A DNA stretch of 64,000 bases. It comes from Seiridium cupressi (lineage: Eukaryota > Ascomycota > Sordariomycetes > Amphisphaeriales > Sporocadaceae). The DNA lies in assembly GCA_036674765.1 (NCBI GenBank), contig JARVKI010000039.1:124001-188000 (forward strand), given 5' to 3'. Made by a program: the position numbers and the translations under genes. Position 1 is the stretch's first letter. Every line of letters starts with the position of its first letter. Below are positions 11,428-21,638 of this stretch, in pieces. The notes beneath the pieces were generated by a model. The model saw only the letters and a program-made list of their open reading frames with translations, had not been told where the DNA came from and did not search any database.

Positions 11428-13102
11428 TTACCTGGTGACACGGTCTGCTGCGAACAAGTCCACCAGTGGATTTGTCAGTGCCTTGATGCCGGAGCAGAGC
11501 ACGAGAGATGTCGTAAAGCCTCTGGCACCGCTGATCAGTCGTATCCGTCACGAGTACTTGATGTCAGAAACAACTTCGGCGGTAATGATCTGGTGAAGGT
11601 TCTCGTCATGACTGGGCAGGTCCTAGATGGCCCATACATAATCCTGAGCCACTGCTGGGGAGGTAAGGTGCCCCTGGCCCTCACTGCAGATACTGAAGAC
11701 CGGTTAGCGGAGGGCGTACGTCTGGACGAGTTGCCAGCGACGTTCAGGAACGCAGTGCTGTTGGTTCGTTATCTCGGCATCAGATATCTGTGGATCGACG
11801 CACTATGCATCAAGCAAGACTCGGACGCCGACTGGCTGGCAGAATCCAGCATGATGCAGCCTGACTGCAACGTCTCGGCATCCAGCTCCGAAAATGCCAT
11901 CCGGGGTCTGTTCCGTCGCCGCAACATCTGCAGGCACTTCGCCAAACGACCAGATGGCAGACTACCCTCATATGGGACAGGATACAGGCAGGGAGTAGCG
12001 GGGCTGGGTTTTCCAGGAGACAACGCTGTCGCCGCGCAACGTCCGCTTCTCCAGCGACCACATTTGCTGGGAATGCTCTTCCTGTGATAGAAGCGAGGAC
12101 TCTGAAAGAGGCGGACCGGGCCTCAAAGAGCAACCGAATATTCAAGCGGGTGACGATCTCTTCGGACCCGCAACCGCCCTACGGGGGCCCCGTTACGTAC
12201 CCAAGTTACATTGAGATCACGCCCTGCCAGATCTGAGAGACGACCATCTCCACCTTCTCTGAATGTCACTTGACATAGCTACGCTACCGATCGATTAGCC
12301 CCAGCGCATGTCCCTCGCACGTGGGCCCAGCGATACCTACCTTGCCGGCCACTGGTCTGGCGACCTTCTATACACTCTGGGTCGGGTTGCCCAACGCTGC
12401 AGTCGCCCCGTTGGGGGCGGATATGTTGCCCCAAGCTGGTCATGGGCCTCCGTGGCTAGCCCGCGGTATTGAGTACTTGTACGAAGACGACATGCATCTG
12501 CGGAGCATTGGCTCTCACGTTGTGGTTCACCAGGCGGCAACGCAAGTGGTTTCCGAAGGGAACCCGTACGCTCCCGTCCGTGGGGGCCACATCAAGCCGG
12601 AAGGGCGGCTGTTCGGAGCCAGGTTCAACCTTCAAGCGGCAACGCTTCAACCGAGAGTGGGACTTTGATGGTAGGACCCAGCCGTTGCCGAGGCTTGGCT
12701 CACATGGATACAACGGGAGAAGACAGCTCGGCCAAGATCCAGGACAACATAGAGACGCCAAAAATAATGCAAGACGCGACACAAGACATGGGCCTCGTTC
12801 TCGAAGCGATCCCAGGGAGACCTGTCGGTTATTATCGCAGGCTGGCGGCTTTCTTCATCGCGATGACCATGAGCCTGGATGCACCAGCCCCAGGAGACGT
12901 TACGCAGGAGAGCAGTGCTTGGTACCTGGAAGGCGAGCCGCAGTGCGTAATCCTCGAGTGGATACATCCAGGAGAGCAACCGACCATTTATGGTGGGAAT
13001 ATCCTCGACCCAAATAGCAGGCTGGAAGGATTGCTGACCGGCACTCACAAACGAAGTCTTGGTATTATCGGACTTGATCCGCAGCGCAAGGGAATTCGGT
13101 AA
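11428..13102 (+). pseudogene. Broken HET-domain (heterokaryon incompatibility) gene
   Basis: HET-domain proteins trigger cell death after fusion of incompatible hyphae. The first block (frame of 11428 to 12087) contains the core motifs [39 protein letters not shown] and [11 protein letters not shown], preceded by a typical [11 protein letters not shown] lead-in. Gene integrity is lost in several places. The usual residues after ESSMMQ are missing (an apparent small deletion). The [14 protein letters not shown] block is in another frame (11999-12214, ending in a stop). The YLAGHWSGDLLYTLGRVA and APSWSWASVA blocks (12332-12472) follow a stop. The next block, GIEYLYEDDMHLRSIG, is in a third frame. 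A final block with YYRRLAAFF needs another shift. There is no start codon: the frame opens directly after AT-rich sequence with stops. It is a decayed HET gene, possibly truncated at its 5' end. The ends given are approximate. Confidence 0.85.
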
Positions 13103-13214
13103 ATATCGGCTGGCCCAACTACAACGTATGCACGAGGGCTGGCCAGTGTCAGGCGCAAGACTATCGGAACCGGGACCCCAGAAATGAGCGTCACTACGTC
13201 GCCCTTATGCGTCT

Positions 13215-13412
13215 CTACAGGACGCCGCAGATAAGCACCAGTCGTAGTGGAGGGATAGCTTCTTGAAACATCCAGACTCTGTGGAAGCAGTCATTTGACA
13301 GCAGATCTGCCAAGTCTTGGGAATCTGATACGAGCTCTTCCCAGATGCTCCCTAACGTCAATCGATCTGATAGGTTCCAATCGGCATAATTGAAGCACTT
13401 ATTGTCCTGCAT
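13215..13412 (-). pseudogene. Inverted fragment of a second HET-like gene
   Basis: A short minus-strand frame encodes GSIWEELVSDSQDLADLL and FHRVWMFQEAIPPLRLVLIC. The latter resembles the RRVW-hQE...LhCG segment that follows the HET domain in many family members. Only about 65 residues are present, with no HET core motif, so it is a fragment. It lies just 3' of the broken HET gene but in the opposite orientation. It could be a piece of the same locus inverted by rearrangement or of a different HET paralogue. Confidence 0.5.
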
Positions 13413-13611
13413 GAAAACATGTAAGAAATTGACCCTTCTGCGACTGAAAACGGGTTCAAAAATGTAGCCTTGGATAAGTTCCCTTCCCTGCGATACATTG
13501 GACTTTGAACAAATGTGGACAGATTATTACTTACCACGGATGATCCCGGAAGTCATGGTACCCCATATATTTTACCTTGAACACGCTCTTATATAATTAA
13601 TTTAATAGACT

Positions 13612-14541
13612 TTATACCTGGAAGTCAACGACCAGCTTCTTCATTACCGCGTCCAAGTCCTCTTCAGGCTCCAACCCCAGCTTCTTGTAGTCAACTACCT
13701 TGTCGTTGTAGTTCCCACCAAATCCGTCGCTAAACATGAGAGCGAACAAGGCAGCCGCGGCAGCCATGTGGTTCCCTTTGGCTGTTTCCGCTTTGGCCCA
13801 GTCTCTGACTTCTTTTGCGGTGCCCTCGCTCATGGTCCAGTCCTCCCTCTTGGTGCCCGTCACCCTCAGCGCGCTGTCCAGGATGTCGCTCTGGCTGATA
13901 AGGAACGAGCTAAAGAAGACCCAGTCGTTCTTGTGCTTGGCCAGCTCGGCCTCAGGTAGACTGAGCACGGCGGCCAAGCTCTTTCCGACACGCTCGAGGG
14001 TGGAGAAGTTGGCCTTGACCACACCGCCATCGAGCAACTTGGCCGTTCGCTGCTTGACGTCGATGTAGAAGTACGCGCCTTTCATGCAGTAATCAAACCA
14101 CGGGTTGTTGGTGACGCCGATCCACGAGCTCACGCCGAGCTCCTCGATGAGGTCCCGGTACGGCCTCTTGACGTTCATCAGGATGATCTCCTGGTTCATT
14201 GCTACATTTGTAGCATCTGATCCGAACTCGCAGGGCACGATGTAGGCAACCTTGGTCTTGGCGGCGGCCCTGATGAGTGGGATCTGGGCGTCATAGGCCC
14301 GGTAGCTCAGGGCCATGATCAAGACGTCTTGGCCGGCCAGCGCAGAGGTGAGGAATGCCTCGTCGTCGTACGAGCCCTTGTGGACTGTGACGGAAGCAGG
14401 GTACTCGGCCTTGGAGTCTGGCCGGGTGATGACGGACAGGTTGTGTATGCCAAGCTCGACGAGTGAGGCTACGATGGGTGCCCCTACGGTTCCCGAGCCA
14501 CCCACGATGGTGATGTTGCGAGCTTGCTTGGAAGTTGCCAT
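13612..14541 (-). CDS. NmrA-like / isoflavone-reductase-like NAD(P)-binding protein
   Basis: A single-exon gene for 309 residues. The N-terminus has the dinucleotide-binding glycine motif NITIVGGSGTVGAPIV near residues 9-24, typical of atypical SDRs of the NmrA/PCBER group. Further family-like segments are VLIMALSYRAYDAQIPLIRA, YIVPCEFGSD and GVTNNPWFDYCMKGAYF. These proteins either reduce small aromatic or secondary-metabolite substrates or act as redox-sensing regulators; the sequence does not say which. Start at 14541 (MATSKQARN) fits the usual short lead before the glycine motif. The gene is convergent with the HET relic and divergent, over 2.2 kb, from the SDR gene at 16721, with no other metabolic genes between. 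Function inside the family is not resolved. Confidence 0.85.
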   Translation of the reverse strand: MATSKQARNITIVGGSGTVGAPIVASLVELGIHNLSVITRPDSKAEYPASVTVHKGSYDDEAFLTSALAGQDVLIMALSYRAYDAQIPLIRAAAKTKVAYIVPCEFGSDATNVAMNQEIILMNVKRPYRDLIEELGVSSWIGVTNNPWFDYCMKGAYFYIDVKQRTAKLLDGGVVKANFSTLERVGKSLAAVLSLPEAELAKHKNDWVFFSSFLISQSDILDSALRVTGTKREDWTMSEGTAKEVRDWAKAETAKGNHMAAAAALFALMFSDGFGGNYNDKVVDYKKLGLEPEEDLDAVMKKLVVDFQV

Positions 14542-16720
14542 ATTGAAGGGTTAGTTATTGACTTGAGTCGAGTGATGGTTTCAGCAAAGCGAGAATTCAA
14601 AAGTGATTGCGAGACAAGGGCGTATGCGCGTGTTGGTGTTGTCAAATCAGGCGGCCACAGACGGCAAAGAAGCATCACACTTATACTTGGACTCAGGCTT
14701 CGAAGCCCATATACTTCAACCAGGCTTCGCGAGAGCTCGGTATTCTCAGTAACACCGACATCCACAGCTGAGTCAAGCGCTGATTGGTGTATGCGAGGAA
14801 ACCCTATGCCGAGTATCCACGGGGAGGCTCAGGCCATCTTGGTGCTAGGCCTGTAGCTTTACACGCCCGCGCCGGCGGGGTTGGTGTTGACAGTCCGGAC
14901 GGCACCCATCCATTGACGAAACACTATTACTCTGAGACACACTCATGAACCTTACGATGTTGGAGCATAATTTGTAAGCACAACGCAATTGATAATCTGG
15001 CAGTCCTCTACCTGCGGACAACATTGCACCGGATCCGCGACGTGTGGCTGACAAATGAGCCCACGCCGGTGGTGCGCTGCGACTGATCGTGGATCTCTAC
15101 TCGGGACCGAAGTAGGTAGCGCGCTGTGCGTTCTTGGTGGCGGCACAGTTGCGGTACGCATCAACGACTAGACTTTGAGATGGTTCTCATTGGTCATTGC
15201 GGTTTTCTCTTTCTTTGAGTAATATCGACTATTGAAACACTTGACTTGTGGACGATCCCACCATAGAGTTATGGGTGAACATGACGTATAGCATTGCAAA
15301 GCCACAGGGAGTGGCTGACTAGTTGGTGCAGGGGCAGTCTACATTAGTGCTGCTCGGCCCCTGTCGACAATATAGCCGATCCCCAGAAAAGAAATCAACA
15401 CTGCAATTCGGACAACATGAAAGGACAGTGTGTTCTCATCATAAAATATACAGTAGAATAGCACAGGGTGACCGACTTTTGGAAACCCCTGCCAAGAGTC
15501 GAGGACGCTTTAAAAACGATATGACCGATTGACCTGGTCACGTCTCTAGCGCGGCTGTTTAGCAACTAGTAGCCATTTATGAAGGGGTTCACCATACATG
15601 TTATATTCGTCAATTCTACTCCAGTCGTCCGGGGTATTGCGCAATATTTGTTTGTGCTCTACCAATGTATTTGCAATAAGACACAATACACTAGAAAATA
15701 AGTCAACTATTGAATCATGTTCCCCAGCCCCGTTCAATATGCGCCCCGTTTCTCTGCCTGATTTTGCGACTATACCCAACGAACTAGAGCAGCATTTCAC
15801 GTTCCGGACAACTTTTAATTTTATGGGATCTTCTTATTACAGTACCTGGGCCTGGAAGATACGTCCTTTCGCAGGATTTATGGTCTCGATTAGTCTAAAG
15901 TCTGGGTACAACTTGGCATCGTTTGGTGAGTATTCATACGGCCAAATCCGTCGCTATCTTCGACAATATGAAGATAAACGGCACTACATATGTTCGAACT
16001 TCTGCCATGATCTCTGTCAAGGAAAAGAAAAAAGGCTATGGTTGTGTGATGAGACATGCATGAATGTTGCTCTCTAACATCTAAAGCCAGATCCAAATTG
16101 AATCACTTGAGCAATGAACATAAGGTGATAGTTGGCGAGTGCTGCGACACTCCAACCAAGTTCGAATCGACTTGCCAGTTCTCCTCACGCTCTGCAATAC
16201 AGGTTGAGAGCAGGTATGGTCGGCACACGGCAAGCATCATTTTGCGAACATGTAATTGGATTAACCTGGCTGATGTGGGACGGTCATGGATTAGAGTATG
16301 CTGCCGGGAATTAGAAGGGGAGATACCCTAAAAGGCGGCCAAGTCCAAATGGGGTTCGGCGCTCCGACCAATCAAAGCTGCCGTACGACTTGATCATCGG
16401 CGTTAACATCTACTGATCGACACGCCTATAACGACGAGTTGTTTTTACTCGATAATTGTTGTGGTTTCACCACAAGATTTGGCAACAAACGTCATTCGCA
16501 ACATTGCCAGATCATGCTATTAGAGAAGCAGAGAAGATTTCCCGGAGACAAGGTTCACTTTAACTCTGGTATAAAGCAAAGGCATATAGCAGGACTTGGC
16601 TATAAGAACCTCGTGGTAAGAAGCTGGCTGGCTCAGTATATGACAGAGAAATGAGAATCAAACATCCGCAGCTTCCTGAAAACATTCCTAGAACCCCAAA
16701 AGATTCACAAAATCGAAATC
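14542..16720. other. Gene-poor region between two dehydrogenase genes
   Basis: About 2.2 kb between divergent NmrA-like and SDR genes. The longest frames (15598-16077 + and 15546-15800 -) overlap on opposite strands and neither has recognisable motifs. The minus frame ends in DEYNMYGEPLHKWLLVAKQP, which has a protein-like look, but I could not extend it through splice sites. The region must contain the promoters of both flanking genes. Confidence 0.4.
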
Positions 16721-17785
16721 ATGACTTCGTCCACACCAGCCCAAATCCTCCTCACCGGCGCCACTGGTTTCATCGGCGGCACCATCCTGACCTGCCTCCT
16801 CGAGTCTGACCACCCAGCCCTCAAGGCCGCAAGCATTACATGCCTCGTCCGCGGCGCCGAGCGCGCTGACACGGTGTCTTCGGCCTACGGCGTCCGCGTG
16901 CGTCCCGTCGTCTACGGAGGGATCGACGATCTGGAAGCCACAACCAAAGCCGCCTCCCAAGCCGACCTCGTGATCGGCGCAACGCTCGGGTTCCACCCGT
17001 CATCGGCGCAAGCGCTGCTTCGCGGCCTGGCGCAGCGCAAGGCGGCCACGGGCCGCCATGTCTGGATGATCCACCTCTCGGGCGCCTCGAACCTGGCGGA
17101 CCAGCCGATCACGGGCGCCTATCTCGAGGAGCGGACATTCGACGGTCTCGCAGACGACGTGTACGGCTACGAGAAGCACCGGGAGGCGCTGCGGCACTAC
17201 CCGGAGCGGGCGACGGAGCTCGGGGTCAAGACCCTCGTCGTGATGCCGCCGACCATATACGGGGTGGGGACGGGCCTGTTCAACCGGAAGAGCATCCAGA
17301 TCCCGGCGTACGTCAGGGCCGTGCTGGAGCTGGGGAGCGGCGTCGTTGTGGGCGAGGGCGCGGGACAGGCCAACCATGTCCACGTCGAGGACCTGGCGGA
17401 GCTGTACAGGCTCGTAGTCTTGGCCATAATGGATAACGGCGGTGCAAATCTGCCGACGGGGAAGAAGGGGATTGTGTTTGGAGAGAATGGCTTGCATACT
17501 TGGATGGATATTGCGCAGGGGATCGCGGATGCGTGTCACGAGGAGGGAAGAATCAAAGATCGTAGTATCAGAAGCATCGATCTGGAGGACGCGGGCAAGT
17601 ATCTCAAGTCGTACATGGATCTGGTTGGCGGCAACTTCGTCGAGCTTGAACTAGGTCTTTGCGCCAACTCGCGAACCAACTCGAGCATAGCTAGAAGGCT
17701 GGGCTGGAAGCTGTCGAGGGGCGAAGAGGCTTGGAAAAGGGCTTTCGGCGAGAACCTTCATGCCGTGCTCCGTGCTCAAATGTAG
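16721..17785 (+). CDS. Extended SDR family NAD(P)-dependent epimerase/dehydratase-like protein
   Basis: A single-exon gene for 354 residues. The Rossmann glycine motif ILLTGATGFIGG is near residues 9-20, followed by CLVRGAERAD. A WMIHLSGASNL segment carries the usual SDR serine, DVYGYEKHREALRH could hold the catalytic YxxxK-like pair (Tyr-Glu-Lys spacing differs from canonical YxxxK), and VVMPPTIYGVGTG matches the extended-SDR substrate-pocket region. HVHVEDLAELYRLV corresponds to the late conserved D-hA block. Such proteins act on nucleotide sugars or small carbonyl compounds; no substrate is indicated. The coding region is conspicuously GC-rich with G/C-ending codons compared with the AT-richer flanks. 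The start at 16721 gives the standard short lead before the glycine motif. Confidence 0.88.
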   Translation: MTSSTPAQILLTGATGFIGGTILTCLLESDHPALKAASITCLVRGAERADTVSSAYGVRVRPVVYGGIDDLEATTKAASQADLVIGATLGFHPSSAQALLRGLAQRKAATGRHVWMIHLSGASNLADQPITGAYLEERTFDGLADDVYGYEKHREALRHYPERATELGVKTLVVMPPTIYGVGTGLFNRKSIQIPAYVRAVLELGSGVVVGEGAGQANHVHVEDLAELYRLVVLAIMDNGGANLPTGKKGIVFGENGLHTWMDIAQGIADACHEEGRIKDRSIRSIDLEDAGKYLKSYMDLVGGNFVELELGLCANSRTNSSIARRLGWKLSRGEEAWKRAFGENLHAVLRAQM

Positions 17786-18663
17786 TATCTCATTCCAAAC
17801 CCTGTGGTTCATACTAGGTCTAGCAGTATACACATCAGCACCAAGCAACCGTACATGCAATACAGCGGGGCGTAAGACGGTATCCAAGCATTCTTAGAGG
17901 CAAGTACCTGTTATTGACTGGTGATTCTGATTCCAGGCTACGTGAATTGTCTCCTATTACCATCTTCAGTAGAGGAATCGTCCCAGCCATGGTAACTCAT
18001 AATCACAATGCCCGTAATTCCTCATACGACCATTCCGCGTTACCACATTCCTTCCGTTTATGCAGTGACCATATCCATATGACGTTCGCATGGATTAAAA
18101 ACAGGCGTGTTGCGGCACAGTTGCAACTGAAAGAGTCCAGGCCTTTAGACGACGCGTTGCCAGTCGCTCCCAATGCAAAGCGCCGCCTGCAAGAGTGTTG
18201 GTATCCCGGATACATATATCCAGGTTCGTCTCGCGTAAGCTCGTCAACGTCGTTCTGTCATTCCCCGTAGATCCTGTGCAAAGACTCAACCCAGAGGCAT
18301 CTCGGCAAAACCGTGGCGAAGCAGTCATTCCCAAGATCTCCGAAATCGTACCAAGTTTTTCAAGGCCTCGTCCACTCTGAACTTTGCCTTTCTATAGTAA
18401 CCCGACACAGTGATCTGTTTTCTTCATTTAGAACTGGATTTCCCTTCCCGAATATTCATCTCGAGAAAATTAATAGCCCCCAAGCCGCCGTGGGCATCGC
18501 AAAAATCCGTCCTCATCACTAGGTTCCGATGTGCCTCTTGAAGCGGACCCAACAGACCACATAAGAAGCCCTAGGTGCGGCTCTCGCGATCGCTCCAGGC
18601 AGTGTAGGCGGGTGGTGAAACTCGTGAATGCTCCTCGCAAGGGCACGACCCGGGCAACAAGAC
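17786..18663. other. Intergenic region between convergent genes
   Basis: Nearly 0.9 kb between the SDR gene (+) and the J-domain gene (-), which converge, so it holds both 3' UTRs. I see no gene, repeat or structured element in it. Confidence 0.4.
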
Positions 18664-21638
18664 CTACTTGGCTCGGTCTCGAAATGTCACAAATTCCCGG
18701 ACACGGGACTGGTGCTCATCGCAGGTCCTCATCCATTGCTTGCGCACATCATGGTCTTGCTCTAGCTCGGCCTGGTACAAGCTCGCACCATCCATACCAT
18801 GAGCACCCTCAAGCCAGGCACGACCGACTTGCTGGCGGCGCTGTTTCATCTCTTGCTGGCGGGCTGCAAAATGAGTCAGGACCTTGTCATTAAATGCCTC
18901 CCACTTCTCCATGTAGTTGTAGAAATCCTGAGCGTATTTCCTCCATTGAGTATTGTTAGGACGAAGGCCTGGAACCGCCATTGTTGGAGGCAGGCGTGGA
19001 GCAACGGGCGCTGTCGGGAATTCAAGGTGAGGAATAGGCTGAACTCTTTCCCAAGGAATCTGAGCGGAAGCCCTGCTCTCGAAGGGCAAAGTAGTCTTCA
19101 AGTCGGCGAACGACTGTAAGCCTGTGGGTTGCGGATCAGTGAAGGGTTCAACCTTCTTAAAATCGCTAAAGTTTGCTCTGAATTCCTCCGAGTCCTCAGA
19201 TCCACCATTATGGATCGCGAATGGGTTGGCTGTGGAGGGCGCCGACTTTGATGGGCTGGCTGTAGATCCTGCAGCATCCGTACTAAGGGTAGGGCGTTGG
19301 GTTGGAGCTTCGGCATTCCCGTTCGCGTTGCCAGCTCTCCATTCCGGTCTTGTTGGCTCCACTGGGATCTTCCGCGCGCTATGCGCTTGAGAACGCTTCA
19401 GCGTCTCACTGTCCTTGTCAATAGGCGGCGTATCAATATCCATGGCCATGGGACTTTGAGTGCCCGAGGGAGGCTTGGGAACGTCTTGCCAGCCTGCTGT
19501 CGTCGTAGGGATTTCATCATCCTCATCAACAATGCCCGCTGACCCTCCCCGGGTCACCTTGACCGGCTTGGAGTTCTTTCTCGAGCTGGCCCGCCTCGTG
19601 GGCGAAGCCGACGCGCTCGTACTTGGCTGAGGAACGAAGTGTTCAGAACCTATCTTCTCACCCCATTGGGCAGCCGAGAAACCGGCCGTCGAGGTACCCT
19701 CTGGCGCCACATTGGTCGGTGCTGCTGGATTTGCGCCAGGTATCGGGGGAACTGGCCGTCTGTTGAACTTTGACGATGGTTGGCGTCCAAGGCGGCTGCC
19801 TGATTGCGATCTTGAAGTAAAGGGTACATGGGACTCCTCTGTCGAGGGACCTCCGGCGGTGAATTCCCACGCCTCAGGCTGCTCATCAACAAACTTAGTG
19901 CTAATATTTTCAGCACTGCTGCTAGCGAAACGTTTCCCAGAAGTACTCGGATCGGCCGGGAAGTCGAAGCTATCATAGGTGTTAGTGTTATCATCAATGC
20001 CGCCTCCTAGATTCGAATCAAGGCTAGTATACTGCTTTCGTTCTTGGACACGAATCGCTTCAACTTCGTGCGTGGAGAGTTCTTTCTTGCGAATCACACG
20101 GTCCAGATTGTATCTGAGAACTTGCTCAAACGGTGATAGGCTCGAGCTGTCAATTTCGGCCGCTCCACTTGGAGCGCCATCACGATACAGCTTTGCAGCA
20201 GCTCGAGCAGCGGTGTTTGCTCTCAGAGACTTCGCGGGTTGCAACACGGATGTGGGACAGAAGTGTTCGGCTGAGGTTGTACAAGGTGAAGTAGCATACT
20301 TTGATGGGCCGCCAGCTTCCTGATTAGGTATACCATTCGTTGCGAATACTTCACCTGTTAGCGAATACTTGCTCTCTCGAATACGGCTGTACTTACGATT
20401 TGGTTTACTGGTCGTGGATGCCTGACCAGAGCCTTCCGATCCTTGAGTAGTCTCGGCCGACTTGGGCCTGTACCTGTCACTGAATCTGGTAGAAGGTGTG
20501 CTATCAGTAGGGGCCTTTCTACTTTCACTTTTTACACCAGCGTTGGCCTTGGTAGAATCCTCTGAACCACCGTCGTTACTGGAGCTTCTCGGGGTGCTAG
20601 AAGATCGCTGGCGTGGAAAAGGGAATGAGGTGTCCGCATCCTCTTTCCCAGAGTCCCGGCCTGACTCTCGCGTGCTTTTCGCTCGATTCAAGCCATCTCC
20701 GAAGAGGCTCGTCTTCTCCCCACCGGGTGTAGCGTAAGGCGCACTGTGGCGGCCATCCATGAAGCTGTCCCTGAACTGAGCAAGAGGATCTGGCGCCGCG
20801 GACGCGCGGTGATTCTGACGAGCTGTGCTAGCGGGCTCGTCAGGGAAGATGTTGGTACGGGTCCTGGTTGTGAAGTAGTTGTTGTTAGTGACAGGTGGTT
20901 CATCGCCCGGCCCTGGCGATCTAGGCGTGAAGCCCGTTCTTCTTGCACTGTTCCCGAACGAATCCTGCGCCTTCTGTCTTTGCGAATTAGTTCTCGGGAT
21001 GCCTTCTGAACCCGATGTCTTGGATTCTCGGGCAGCAGACGTTGGGGGCCGCCCTGGCGTCGGAGGCGGTTTTCTTTGGGCATTCGGATTTGTATTGTTT
21101 CGCATATTGGTCCATGCTTCGTAATGTGCCTTTGCCGAGGAGGGGTCGTTCTTCTGTGATGCGTTGCTGGCGCGCGGCGTCCTGGTACTCCAGTTACTGT
21201 ATCTAGCAGCACCTGGAGTCGGACGAGGCTGTGTCCCCGACCCTGTCCCTGCATTGGCACCTGATCGCTTCGGCGGAGGCGGAAAGTCGGAACCGGCGTT
21301 CGCCCATGGGTTTCCTCTGACGCCAGAAGATGTCGGAAACCTTGAGTTGGCCTTGTTTCGAGCCTCGTCGTACTGTCGCTTGAGAGTCGGGTCCGTCAGG
21401 ATCTCGAAGGCTGCTTGTATGACCTGAAACTTCTTGGAAGCCTCCTCTTCCCGTCCTCGGTTTCGGTCCGGGTGCCATTGCATCGCTGTACAATTACTCG
21501 GTCAGCAAAAGAGCGGGCATGCTCAGACGGAATAATCTTACCCAGTTTTCTGTACTGCTTCTTCACCTCGTCTGCCGGAGCAGATGGTGTGACTTGTAGG
21601 TCCGCATAGTAGTTGCGGGTAGCATCTACCTTCGGCAT
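18664..21638 (-). CDS. J-domain (DnaJ-like) protein with long disordered middle
   Basis: J-domain proteins recruit and stimulate Hsp70 chaperones. Exon 1 (21542-21638) encodes MPKVDATRNYYADLQVTPSA through QYRKL. A 56-nt intron (21486-21541) is removed, and exon 2 (18664-21485) continues AMQWHPDRNRG, giving the HPD tripeptide at residues 37-39 and a J-domain over about residues 8-70. The remaining roughly 900 residues (972 total) are Ser/Pro/Gly/Thr-rich and probably disordered. They include a short helical-looking patch, LSPFEQVLRYNLDRVIRKKE, and a conserved-looking C-terminal helical region with LRPNNTQWRKYAQDFYNYME. An open stretch at 20271-20396 has a GTAAGT donor, a CCTCAG acceptor and a length divisible by three, so it may be an intron read through in this model; splicing it would give 930 residues. 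The Hsp70 partner and process are unknown. Confidence 0.88.

Noticed and set aside
15546..15800. Minus-strand frame ending DEYNMYGEPLHKWLLVAKQP
   Set aside because: It looks faintly protein-like but starts with GTG, has no recognisable motif and could not be extended by splice sites. Possibly a gene remnant.
15598..16077. Plus-strand 159-codon frame
   Set aside because: No motif or family resemblance, and it overlaps another frame on the opposite strand.
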